Translations under genes and position numbers: made by a program
Source of the DNA: Bradyrhizobium sp. ORS 278
Lineage (GTDB): Bacteria; Pseudomonadota; Alphaproteobacteria; Rhizobiales; Xanthobacteraceae
Reading direction: 5' to 3'
NCBI RefSeq assembly: GCF_000026145.1
Contig: NC_009445.1
Location: forward strand, 5,920,501 to 5,984,500
Length of the DNA: 64,000 nucleotides
Part shown: positions 20,292 through 29,600 of the stretch, piece by piece
Layout of the letters: each line of letters starts with the position of its first letter
How positions within the stretch are numbered: the first letter of the stretch is position 1
The notes under the pieces: generated by a model
What the model saw: the letters and a program-made list of their open reading frames with translations, nothing else
Told to the model about the DNA's origin: nothing
The model's database searches: none

Positions 20292-21149
20292 TCAGGCTGG
20301 CCCGGTTGCGACCGGCGGCCCGTTCTCGACGCCCCATTCCGACCAGGAGCCGTCGTAGAGCGCGGTGTCGCGCAGACCGAGCCGGTAGAGCGCCAGCGTC
20401 AGCACCGCTGCCGAGACACCCGACCCGCACGAGGTCACGATCGGCTTGCCGAGATCGACGCCGGCTGCGCCGAATGCCTTGCGAAGCTCATCGAGCGGCT
20501 TCATGACGCCGGTGGCGGCATCGAACAGTTCCGCATAAGGCAGATTGCGGCTGCCCGGAATGTGGCCGGAGCGCAGGCCGGGCCGGGGCTCGGCCACCTC
20601 GCCGGCAAAGCGCGGCGCCTGCCGGGCGTCGATCACCTGCTCGGCGCCGCCGGTGAGGTTCGCGACCATCTGCTCGACCTTGCGCACACGCGCGGCGTCT
20701 AAGCTTGCGATGTAGGTGCCGGCCGCAGGGGTCACCTGCCCGCTGTCGACCGGCCTGCCCTCGGCGATCCACTTCTTCAGGCCGCCGTCGAGCACGCGAA
20801 CGTCCTTGTGGCCGAACGACAGGAACATCCACCAGGCGCGCGGCGCGGCGACCCAGCCGCCGGCATCGTAGACCACCACGGTGTCATCGTTGCTGACGCC
20901 GAGCCGTGCCGCATCACGGCCGAACTGATCCGCGCTCGGATACATGTGCGGCAGCGGATTGGAATGATCGGAGACCTCGTCGACGTCGAAGAACACCGCG
21001 CCGGGAATGTGCGCCTTCAGATAGTCGTCCTTCGGCAGCGGCAGCACGCCGGGCATCTTGAAGGTGGCGTCGAGCACCTTGATCTTGGGATCGTCGAGAT
21101 GCGCTGCGAGCCAGTCCGTGGAGACGAGCGGGTCGTTGGGGGTAGTCAT
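20292..21149 (-). CDS. sseA: 3-mercaptopyruvate sulfurtransferase
   Basis: A 285-residue tandem rhodanese protein. The inactive N-terminal rhodanese domain (about 5-140, with VLDATFKMPG and HIPGAVFFDVDEVSD) precedes the active domain, with nucleophile Cys241 in SCGSGVSAAVL. The CGSGVSA loop is the mercaptopyruvate-type signature, as opposed to the CRKGVTA of thiosulfate sulfurtransferase. It moves sulfur from 3-mercaptopyruvate to thiols or cyanide, in the cytosol. GGAG lies upstream of the ATG at 21149. It lies next to a single-domain rhodanese gene, with a palindromic repeat between them. Confidence 0.93.
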   Translation of the reverse strand: MTTPNDPLVSTDWLAAHLDDPKIKVLDATFKMPGVLPLPKDDYLKAHIPGAVFFDVDEVSDHSNPLPHMYPSADQFGRDAARLGVSNDDTVVVYDAGGWVAAPRAWWMFLSFGHKDVRVLDGGLKKWIAEGRPVDSGQVTPAAGTYIASLDAARVRKVEQMVANLTGGAEQVIDARQAPRFAGEVAEPRPGLRSGHIPGSRNLPYAELFDAATGVMKPLDELRKAFGAAGVDLGKPIVTSCGSGVSAAVLTLALYRLGLRDTALYDGSWSEWGVENGPPVATGPA

Positions 21150-21181
21150 GGCCTGGCTCCAGCATCACTTCACATTCGTCA

Positions 21182-21245
21182 TCGCCGGACTTGATCCGGC
21201 GATCCATCTTGTCGAAGCGATAGACACGCGGGTCAAGCCCGCGTG
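21182..21245. repeat. Dispersed palindromic element (two hairpins)
   Basis: Two perfect hairpins: TCGCCGGA...TCCGGCGA (21182-21202) and ACACGCGGG...CCCGCGTGT (21223-21245), each with a TTGA/TCAAG-type loop. This matches the style of short intergenic palindromic repeats in Bradyrhizobium. It lies between sseA and the rhodanese gene. Confidence 0.7.
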
Positions 21246-21258
21246 TGACGAGTTGGGC

Positions 21259-21672
21259 TCAATCCTTTTTCTTTGGCACCCAGGCTTCGACAGGCCCGCC
21301 GGCCTCGCGCCAGGCGGCAAATCCGCCGCCGATATGAGCGACCGGTGTCAGGCCCATGTCCTGCGCGGTCTTGGCCGCGAGCGCCGAGCGCAGGCCGCCG
21401 GCACAGTGGAAGATGAATGTCTTGTCCTGCTGAAAGACCGGCTTGGCATAGGGGCTCTGCGGATCGATCCAGAACTCCAGCATGCCGCGCGTGCAGGAGA
21501 ATGCGCCGGGGATCTTACCCTCCCGCTCGATCTCGCGAGGATCGCGGATATCGACGATGACAACGTCGTCGCGCTTGGCCGCCTCGATCGCCTCAGCCGC
21601 AGAGAGCGTCTCGATCTCGGCGTTGGCCTCGTCGATCAGTGCCTTGATGCCGCGGGTGATGGTCTGGGGCAT
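21259..21672 (-). CDS. Single-domain rhodanese-like protein
   Basis: A 137-residue rhodanese-like protein. After a short N-terminal extension (MPQTITRGIKALIDEANAEI) comes the domain: VVIVDIRDPREIEREGKIPG, and the active loop FHCAGGLRSALA with Cys90. The six-residue loop CAGGLR is of sulfurtransferase size (as opposed to the seven-residue phosphatase loop). It could carry persulfide sulfur; the partner is unknown. It is flanked by palindromic repeats on both sides and lies in the same direction as sseA. Confidence 0.9.
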   Translation of the reverse strand: MPQTITRGIKALIDEANAEIETLSAAEAIEAAKRDDVVIVDIRDPREIEREGKIPGAFSCTRGMLEFWIDPQSPYAKPVFQQDKTFIFHCAGGLRSALAAKTAQDMGLTPVAHIGGGFAAWREAGGPVEAWVPKKKD

Positions 21673-21689
21673 GTCTTATGTCCTTCCAA

Positions 21690-21793
21690 CGTCATTCCGG
21701 GGCGATGCGAAGCATCGAACCCGGAAGCTCGAGTTGATGGCCCCATGTCGAGATCGGGGCTTCAGTCGCTGTCGCGACCGCCCCGGAATGACG
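21690..21793. repeat. MITE-like element with 15-bp perfect terminal inverted repeats
   Basis: CGTCATTCCGGGGCG at 21690-21704 is repeated in exact inverted form at 21779-21793. The 104-bp element lies in the gap between the rhodanese gene and the VWA gene. Terminal repeats of this kind are typical of non-autonomous palindromic elements in Bradyrhizobium. Confidence 0.75.
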
Positions 21794-21801
21794 GGGCAGT
21801 C

Positions 21802-22983
21802 CTACCGCACCAGCTCCTTCATCGCCGCTTCCAGCCCCTCGATCGTGATCGGATACATGCGCTCGGAGAAGATGCGGCGGATGATGGTGGTGGACTCCGA
21901 ATAGTCCCAGTGCTTCTGCGCCACCGGATTGAGCCACACCGTGTGCGGATAGGTGCGGATGACCCGATCGAGCCAGACCGAGCCCGGCTCCTCGTTGACG
22001 TGCTCGACCGAGCCGCCGGGCACCATGATCTCATAAGGGCTCATGGAGGCGTCGCCGACGAACACGACCTTGTAGTCGTGCGGGTATTTATGCAGCACGT
22101 CCCAGGTCGGCGTGCGATCGGTGAACCGCCGCTTGTTCTGCTTCCACACGCCCTCATAGAGACAGTTGTGGAAGTAGAAATATTCCATGTGCTTGAATTC
22201 GCTCTTGGCCGCCGAGAACAGCTCTTCGACCTGGGCGACGTGCGAATCCATCGAGCCGCCGATATCGAAGAACACCAGCACCTTCACGGCATTCCGCCGC
22301 TCGGGACGCATGTGCACGTCGAGATAGCCGTGATTGGCGGTCTCGCGGATCGTCGTGTCGAGATCGAGCTCATCCGGCGCGCCGGTGCGCGCGAACTTGC
22401 GCAGGCGGCGCAGCGCGACCTTGATGTTGCGGATGCCGAGCTCGACATTGCCGTCGAGATCCTTGAACTCGCGGCGGTCCCACACCTTCACGGCGCGGTT
22501 GTTGCGGTTCTTCTCCTGGCCGATGCGCACGCCTTCGGGGTTGTAGCCATAGGCGCCGAACGGCGACGTACCGGCCGTGCCGATCCACTTGTTGCCGCCC
22601 TGGTGGCGGCCCTTCTGCTCTTCCAGCCGCTTCTTCAAGGTCTCCATGAGCTTGTCCCAGCCCATGGCCTCGATCTCTTTCTTCTCTTCCTCGGTGAGGT
22701 ATTTCTCGGCGAGCTTCCGCAGCCATTCCTCGGGGATTTCGGCCTTCTCCATCGCATCCAGGAGATTTTCCAATCCCTTGAACACGGTGCCGAACACGCG
22801 ATCGAACTTGTCGAGATTGCGCTCGTCCTTCACCAGCGCCGTGCGCGACAGATAGTAGAAATTCTCGACCGAATGCTCGGCGAGATCGGCATCGACGGCT
22901 TCCATCAGCGTGAGATACTCACGCAAGGAGACCGGGACCTGCGCGTCGCGCAGTGCTGTGAAGAATTGCAGGAACATGCCCAT
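21802..22983 (-). CDS. VWA-domain protein, CoxE-like
   Basis: A 393-residue cytosolic protein. The N-terminal helical part starts MFLQFFTALRDAQVPVSLRE (from residue 3), typical of the CoxE-like/DUF-VWA family. The von Willebrand A domain lies at about 235-390, with a metal-site motif DIGGSMDSH; the DxGxSxxS order is preserved. A conserved SMSPYEIM segment follows. Such proteins pair with MoxR ATPases as chaperone-like complexes. The MoxR partner gene lies nearby but is transcribed the other way. ATG 22983 and ATG 22977 are both possible starts. Confidence 0.9.
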   Translation of the reverse strand: MGMFLQFFTALRDAQVPVSLREYLTLMEAVDADLAEHSVENFYYLSRTALVKDERNLDKFDRVFGTVFKGLENLLDAMEKAEIPEEWLRKLAEKYLTEEEKKEIEAMGWDKLMETLKKRLEEQKGRHQGGNKWIGTAGTSPFGAYGYNPEGVRIGQEKNRNNRAVKVWDRREFKDLDGNVELGIRNIKVALRRLRKFARTGAPDELDLDTTIRETANHGYLDVHMRPERRNAVKVLVFFDIGGSMDSHVAQVEELFSAAKSEFKHMEYFYFHNCLYEGVWKQNKRRFTDRTPTWDVLHKYPHDYKVVFVGDASMSPYEIMVPGGSVEHVNEEPGSVWLDRVIRTYPHTVWLNPVAQKHWDYSESTTIIRRIFSERMYPITIEGLEAAMKELVR

Positions 22984-23091
22984 TAGATCGCGCGGCCCGG
23001 AGGGCGCGTCAAGGGCCGCCGCGCGCCTGCCCTGGACCGCGCTGCTTTTTGCTCTACAATCCCTGGAACATCGGATGGAATGGGGGCTTTC

Positions 23092-23337
23092 ATGGGTATC
23101 ATCGCAGCGCTGATCATCGGCGCGATCGCGGGCTGGCTGGCGGGGCTGATCGTGCGCGGCGCCGGTTTCGGCCTGGTCGGCAACATGGTGGTCGGCATCA
23201 TCGGCGCCCTGGTCGCGAGCTACGTGCTGCCGGCGCTGCACATCGCGCTCGCCAGCGGCACGTTGGGCGCGATCCTCGACGCCACGATCGGCGCCGTCAT
23301 CGTGCTCGTGATCCTCTCCTTGATCAGGCGCGCTTGA
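23092..23337 (+). CDS. GlsB/YeaQ/YmgE-type stress membrane protein
   Basis: An 81-residue integral membrane protein with three hydrophobic helices: IIAALIIGAIAGWLAGLIV, then FGLVGNMVVGIIGALVASYV, then a third near the C-terminus ending LVILSLIRRA. The GxxxGWLAG pattern and GNMVVGIIGALVG-like centre are those of the transglycosylase-associated/GlsB family, which is linked to stress response without a known activity. ATG 23092 was preferred because GGGGG lies 7 nt upstream; ATG 23080 is an alternative. It lies between the divergent VWA and MoxR genes. Confidence 0.88.
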   Translation: MGIIAALIIGAIAGWLAGLIVRGAGFGLVGNMVVGIIGALVASYVLPALHIALASGTLGAILDATIGAVIVLVILSLIRRA

Positions 23338-23395
23338 TTATTTTTCCTTCCGATGGCAGCCATCATCTCAAAGCCGCAGCCGCGGCGTAGCCACT

Positions 23396-23425
23396 CAACA
23401 CAAGTTCGACCAACACAAGTTCGAT
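23396..23425. repeat. 15-bp direct repeat, two copies
   Basis: CAACACAAGTTCGAC is followed directly by CAACACAAGTTCGAT, 17 nt before the MoxR start codon. It could be a replication-slippage duplication or a regulator half-site pair. Confidence 0.6.
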
Positions 23426-23441
23426 CCGGAAGCGAGGCGCG

Positions 23442-24284
<843 letters not shown>

Positions 24285-24325
24285 ACCTCGGATGCGCCGA
24301 GGGCTGGCGGTGCCGCCGGCACCTT

Positions 24326-25564
24326 TCAGCCCTTGGACATCAGCGTTGCGATGCCCGATACGATCGTCAGCACGATGATGACGGCACCGTAGATGTAGGC
24401 CACGAGCGACAGGCCGATCAGCGGCACAGATAGTCCTGCCGCGACGGCGGGGACGGCAAAGGCCAGATAGGACTGCAGATAGAACGCCGAGAGCAAGCCG
24501 GCGCGCTCGTGAGCGTGCGCCGTCGGCAGCAAGGCGCGCAGCGTTCCGGAAAAGCTCGCGCCAAAGCCGGCGCCCGCGATGATCGTGCCGGCCAGTAGCG
24601 CCAGCACGTGTTGCTGCTGAATCCCGATCATCGAGATGGCAACACCAACCGGCACCGTGCTGGCACCTGCGAGGACGAGGCGGCGGGCCGGCCAATGGCG
24701 AAACACCGCCACTGCGAGCGCGGCGGTCAGCATCAACGCCGACACGACGAGCCCTCCGATCCACGGCGAGGCAACTTTCATCGCGGTCGCGACAACGGTC
24801 GGCATCAGCGACAGATAGAACCCGCCAAGCGACCAGGCCCCCACATTGGCCGGCGTCAGTCTCGCGAGCACCGGCTGTGACTGCGGGGGCACCGCGACAT
24901 GCGGGCGAAGCGAAGCCCAGGCACCATCCTTGGGCGTGCAGCTCTCCGGCATGACCACGAGCAGAAGCAGCATCAGCAGGGTGAAGGCGAGCACCACGAC
25001 GTAGACGGCATGCAGCGGATCGGGAACGAACACGATCAGCGTCGCGCTCACCAGCGCGCCGGCTGTCATGCCGAGAAATGCCGCGACGCTGTTCAGCAGC
25101 GGTCCGCGAGTGCGGCTGGTGTCGAGAATGGCGGCGCCGAACGCCGTCGTGCCGATGCCAACGCTCAGGCCCTGCACCATCCGCGCGGCGATCAGCTGCC
25201 AGAGGCTGTCCGCCTCCGCAAAGATCATCATGGCCGCGGCGTTGATCAGCAGCGCAGCCAGCATCACGGGCCGGCGACCGACATAATCGGAAAGGCCGCC
25301 GACAGTCAGCAGGGCCGCGAGCAGGCTGACGACATAGCTTGCGAAAACGACCGTGATCCAGAACGGGGTCAGATTCATCGTCTGCTGATAGATCCGGTAG
25401 AGCGGCGTCACCGCGCTGGTGCCCGCCATGAGGATGATCACGCTCGCCGCAGCGAACGGTGTCACGGCTCCCAGCGGCAACGACCAGAGGGCGCGCTTTG
25501 AAGCTGTCGGCTCCTGGTTGGCGGTCGACGTCGCAGCGGAGGCACCGGTCGGACAGCCTTGCAT
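24326..25564 (-). CDS. MFS efflux-type transporter
   Basis: A 412-residue transporter with 12 predicted helices after a 25-residue cytosolic N-terminus. The A-motif is recognisable between helices 2 and 3 (GGLSDYVGRRPVML). A central cytosolic loop at about 205-230 separates the two halves. It is a probable drug/proton antiporter; the substrate is unknown. AGGAG lies upstream of the ATG at 25564. The divergent TetR gene starts 119 nt away, with two palindromic operators between, so TetR control of the transporter is very likely. Confidence 0.9.
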   Translation of the reverse strand: MQGCPTGASAATSTANQEPTASKRALWSLPLGAVTPFAAASVIILMAGTSAVTPLYRIYQQTMNLTPFWITVVFASYVVSLLAALLTVGGLSDYVGRRPVMLAALLINAAAMMIFAEADSLWQLIAARMVQGLSVGIGTTAFGAAILDTSRTRGPLLNSVAAFLGMTAGALVSATLIVFVPDPLHAVYVVVLAFTLLMLLLLVVMPESCTPKDGAWASLRPHVAVPPQSQPVLARLTPANVGAWSLGGFYLSLMPTVVATAMKVASPWIGGLVVSALMLTAALAVAVFRHWPARRLVLAGASTVPVGVAISMIGIQQQHVLALLAGTIIAGAGFGASFSGTLRALLPTAHAHERAGLLSAFYLQSYLAFAVPAVAAGLSVPLIGLSLVAYIYGAVIIVLTIVSGIATLMSKG

Positions 25565-25577
25565 GGGATCTCCTAAA

Positions 25578-25590
25578 GCTAATATATTGC
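25578..25590. promoter_or_regulatory. TetR operator, copy 1 (imperfect palindrome)
   Basis: GCTAATATATTGC, a near-perfect palindrome close to the MFS start codon. It is the centre of a 25-bp block (25573-25597) that is repeated in inverted form with 20 of 25 positions matching at 25613-25637. Confidence 0.7.
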
Positions 25591-25619
25591 ATTAAGGATA
25601 GGCGAGCGGCCGCCTTAAC

Positions 25620-25632
25620 GCAAATCATTTGC
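25620..25632. promoter_or_regulatory. TetR operator, copy 2 (perfect palindrome)
   Basis: GCAAATCATTTGC reads the same on both strands. It is centred 42 nt from copy 1 and about 57 nt before the TetR start, as expected for autoregulation plus control of the divergent transporter. Confidence 0.75.
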
Positions 25633-25682
25633 TTTAGTGGAGTACCGCGCCTCTCGCATGGCTCGATTGCACGGAGTGACAG

Positions 25683-26270
25683 GTGGCCCTCAAGGAACGC
25701 GTCAGGATTGGAGGTCGCAGCGCACGCATCCAGACGGCCGTGCACGAGGCGGTGAAACGCCTCAGCGCGGCGACGGACCGCAGCGCGCTGACGGTGCCCC
25801 AGATCGCCTCCGAGGCTGGCGTCACTCCCTCTACCATCTATCGCCGCTGGGGTGACCTCGCCGCTTTGCTGGCCGATGTCGCCGTCGAACGGCTGCGGCC
25901 AGCCGGCGATCCCGAGGATACTGGGGCGACCGCCAGCGACCTGCGGCTGTTCATCGAGCAGTACGCGGAGGAGATGTCCTCCCCGGTCGGACAGGCGTTG
26001 ATGCGCGACGTGCTGTGGCCGGCGGGAGAAAACTTCCCGGCTCAATGCTGCACGTTCACGCGCGCCAATCTCGAGACCATTGCCTCCAGGGCCGCAGCGC
26101 GTGGCGAGCGGCCTTTCGATGTCGAGGAGGTCATCGACCACGTCGTCGCGCCCATCGTCTACCACATCCTGTTCAGCGACCGTACGTTGACTCCGGACTA
26201 TTGCCGGCAGCTGCTGCAACGGCTGCGGTCGCTGCCTGCTGCCGAAAGCTTGGGTCAGCGTGCCCCCTGA
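25683..26270 (+). CDS. TetR-family transcriptional regulator
   Basis: A 195-residue regulator. The N-terminal helix-turn-helix lies at about 15-60 (VPQIASEAGVTPSTIYRRWGDLAALLADV). The ligand domain has a TetR_C-type helical pattern (FIEQYAEEMSSPVGQALMRD). The start is GTG at 25683 with GGAG upstream. It is divergent from the MFS gene, and the intergenic region has two matching palindromes, so it probably represses both genes until a ligand of the transporter binds. Confidence 0.92.
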   Translation: MALKERVRIGGRSARIQTAVHEAVKRLSAATDRSALTVPQIASEAGVTPSTIYRRWGDLAALLADVAVERLRPAGDPEDTGATASDLRLFIEQYAEEMSSPVGQALMRDVLWPAGENFPAQCCTFTRANLETIASRAAARGERPFDVEEVIDHVVAPIVYHILFSDRTLTPDYCRQLLQRLRSLPAAESLGQRAP

Positions 26271-26307
26271 CCGTTTTCCGTCCTCGGACTGGTCGAACTG
26301 CAGACGA

Positions 26308-26679
26308 TCATCTGTCGATCAGGCGCTCTAGCGTGCGGATGATGCCGTCGACGGCGATCGGCTTCTCGCAGCGAAGGATCGTCGAGAAACGCTCTGGAAT
26401 GATCGATTCGTCGTAGCCCGTCGTGAACACGAAGGGCACACCGCTTTCGATCAGCAGGTCGGCCACCGGGAATGCCATTTCGCCGCGCAGGTTCACGTCG
26501 AGAACGGCACCATCGATCCGGCCTTCGCGTGTGGCCAGGGCAAGCGCGTCGGCAACGGTTCCGACCGGCCCCAGCACGGTCGCGCCGGCCTCGCCGAGTT
26601 CGCCGCGCAGCTCGTCGGCAAGCATGTACTCGTCCTCGACAACGAGGATACGGCGGTCACGAAGCGGGCTTTCAAGCAT
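26308..26679 (-). CDS. Single-domain response regulator
   Basis: A 123-residue receiver domain without an output domain. ILVVEDEYMLADEL carries the acidic pair, Asp61 in AVLDVNLRGE is the phosphorylation site, the Thr is in FVFTTGY, and the Lys is in RCEKPI. Its start overlaps the end of the hybrid kinase gene by 8 nt, so the two are translated together. The small receiver is probably phosphorylated by the C-terminal HWE kinase of that protein; the output is unknown. A longer N-terminus was rejected because it would read through the kinase gene end in another frame. Confidence 0.93.
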   Translation of the reverse strand: MLESPLRDRRILVVEDEYMLADELRGELGEAGATVLGPVGTVADALALATREGRIDGAVLDVNLRGEMAFPVADLLIESGVPFVFTTGYDESIIPERFSTILRCEKPIAVDGIIRTLERLIDR

Positions 26680-29600
26680 GCTCGTCGAGCTCCAGCGTAT
26701 TGAGCGAAACGGGAATGGAAATCGTGCAGCGGACACCATCGTCGGTGAAGCGGTACGAGGTCTTGGCGCTGAGCTGATACGGCAAGGCCTGCTCGATCAG
26801 CTCGCGGCCCTGCCCCGTGCCGGCCGGCACCGCCCCCGGAGGCGGCATGTCGACGCCGCTCTCCCGCCAGTCGATATGCAGCCACGGCCTGTCGTCATCG
26901 CCATCGCGTTCGAGGGTCCAGACGACCGCCAGGCGACCGGCCGGTTGCGCCAGGGCGCCATACTTGACCGCGTTGGTGACCAGCTCATGCAGCGCCATGG
27001 CCAGCATCTGCACGGTCGACGACCGCAGCCGCACGCCCGATGGCCCATCGAGGACGACGCGCTCGGACACGCCGGCGACGGCCGTCAACTCGCTCCGGAT
27101 CAGATCGTCGAAGCTGATGCGGTCATGCTCCTTCAGGAGCGACAGCAGCCCCTGCACGCGCGACAAGGTATCCAGCCGATCCTTGTAGCGAGCGCGAAAA
27201 TCAGCCAGATCCGTGCTGGCCCGCGCCGTCTTGTCGGCCATCGAGCGGACGACGCCGAGGAGATTGCGGGTGCGATGCTGCAGCTCCGCGACCAGCACCT
27301 TCTGCCGCTCCTCCCACTCGCGCCGCTCGGTCACGTCGATCATCGCGCCGGTCATGCGGACCGGCTGCCCGGTGTCGTCGTAGAAGAATCGCCCGCGAGC
27401 ATAGAGACAGCGCACGATGCCGCCAGGATGGATCACGCGGAACTCGCGAGCATATTCCTCGTGGGCGTCCATTGCCCGACGCAGCGCCGCCTCGGTTGCC
27501 TCACGATCCTCGGGATGGATGCGCGCCGTCCACGCCTCGTAGCTCGGAGTCACCTCGTCGACGCCGTAGCCTTCCATGCGGAAATGCTCGTCGGACCAGT
27601 AGACATCGCCGCTCACGACGTTCCAGTCCCACAATCCGAGCCGGCCGACCTCGACCGCGCTGCGCAGCCGCTCCTCGCTCTTGCGCAGCTCGTGCTCAGC
27701 CTGTTTCTGATCGGTGATATCGCGGGCAGCGCCGAACCACTCAACGATGTCGCCATCGTCGCCGAGCACGGGAATGGCCCGCGAATGCGCCCAGCCCAAC
27801 GTTCCATCGACGCGGTTGACGCGATGCTCCAGCTCGAAAACGCTCTTGGTCTCGATCGCTCTGGCGACAGCGGCCGTGAGCTGCGCCTGATCGTCCGGAT
27901 GAATGTACTTGGCAAGCCAGAGCTGGCTCGGTGTCATCGTGTCGGCAATGAAATCCTTGCCCTGCAGATAGCGCATCTCCGTCCAATCGGCACTCATGCG
28001 ATAGACGATATCGGAGCTCGCGGTGACGAACGCGCGAAACCGCTCCTCGCTGGCGCGCAGACGTTCCGTCGCCTCGGCGCGAAGCCGCGCCATCTTGAGA
28101 TGAGCCTCGACACGGGCCAGCAGCTCGCGTGCGCTGAACGGCTTGATCAGATAATCGTCCGCGCCCGCCTGCATGCCCTCCACACGGCTCTCCTCGCCCG
28201 CGCGGGCCGAGAGCAAAATGACGGGAACGGTGCTGAACTGAGCGTCCGCGCGGACGCGTGCCAGCAGTTGCATACCGTCGAGCTGCGGCATCATCACGTC
28301 GGACAGCACGAGGTCCGGCTTGGCGCGGGCGATCGCCTCGAGCGCGGCCTTGCCGTCGGCAACGGCCTCGACATCGTACCGCGTGACGAGCAGGCGGCGC
28401 ACGTAGTCGCGCATGTCGGCATTGTCGTCAGCGAGCAGAATGCGGGCACGCGGCGCAGCCGCCTCGGTGGACGGGGTGGCAAGATCAACGTTCGTAGCCG
28501 CATTCGTGTCGAAAGAGGCTGCATCCGGCAGCCAGCGCAGAGCCTCCTCGACGAAGGGGCGCGCACCGCGCGCGATGTCGGCCTGCGCGTCAGGAACGGC
28601 GTGGAGCGTGGCCAGCAGATGCCTTCGAACGCGGGGAACGCGCACGGCAAACGTGCTGCCCTGTCCCAGCGTGCTGGTGACGCCGACCGATCCGCCATGC
28701 AGCTTGGCCAGCTCCTGCACCAGCGCGAGACCGATCCCCGAGCCTTCATGGGTGCGGCCGCTTGCGCCCGCGACGCGGTGGAAGCGTTCGAACAGCTTCG
28801 GCAGCTCGTGCTGCGGAATGCCGGTGCCGGTATCGCGGATCGTCAGCTCGAAGTGGCTGTCGACCTCGCGGAGCTTCACCTCGATCTCGCCCGAGAAGGT
28901 GAATTTGAACGCGTTGGAGAGCAGGTTGAGAACGATCTTTTCCCACATCTCCCGATCGACATGAGCGGGCTCTTGCAGCGGCGGACAATCGACGATCAGC
29001 TTCAAACCCGCTGTCTCGATTGCGGACCGGAAGACGCTGGCGACCTCCGCCGTGAAGCTCGGCAGATCGGTGGGGACATAGGCGGCCTGCATCCGACCGG
29101 CCTCGATGCGCGAGACATCGAGCAGCGTGTTGACGAGCTTGAGCAGCCGGAGCGCATTACGTTGTGCGATCTCAAGCCTGTCGTGGTCCGCCGCGGACAG
29201 GACCTGCGGCTGGGACAGCACGTCCTCCAGCGGCCCGAGCATCAGCGTGAGCGGGGTGCGGAATTCGTGGCTCACATTGGCGAAGAATGCGGTCTTGGCG
29301 CGATCGATCTCGGCCAGCGTCTCGGCCCGACGCCGCTCTTCCTCATAGGCCAGCGTCTCGGCGAACGAACTGCCAAGCTGGCTTGCCATCAACTCGAAAA
29401 ACCCCTGATGTTCGGCATCAAGCGCGCGACGCGGATTGACGCCGCAGATCAAGATCGCCGTCGGCCGCTCTCGTCCTGTGGTGACCGGCAGCATGAGCGC
29501 CAGCTGAGGCGGCTCCGGCCAGGCGCCGGTCGGAGCGTCGGGGTATCTTGTGGCGTCGAGCGTCACGCGGACAGGAGCGGCGGCGCGCACCGCCGCGGCA

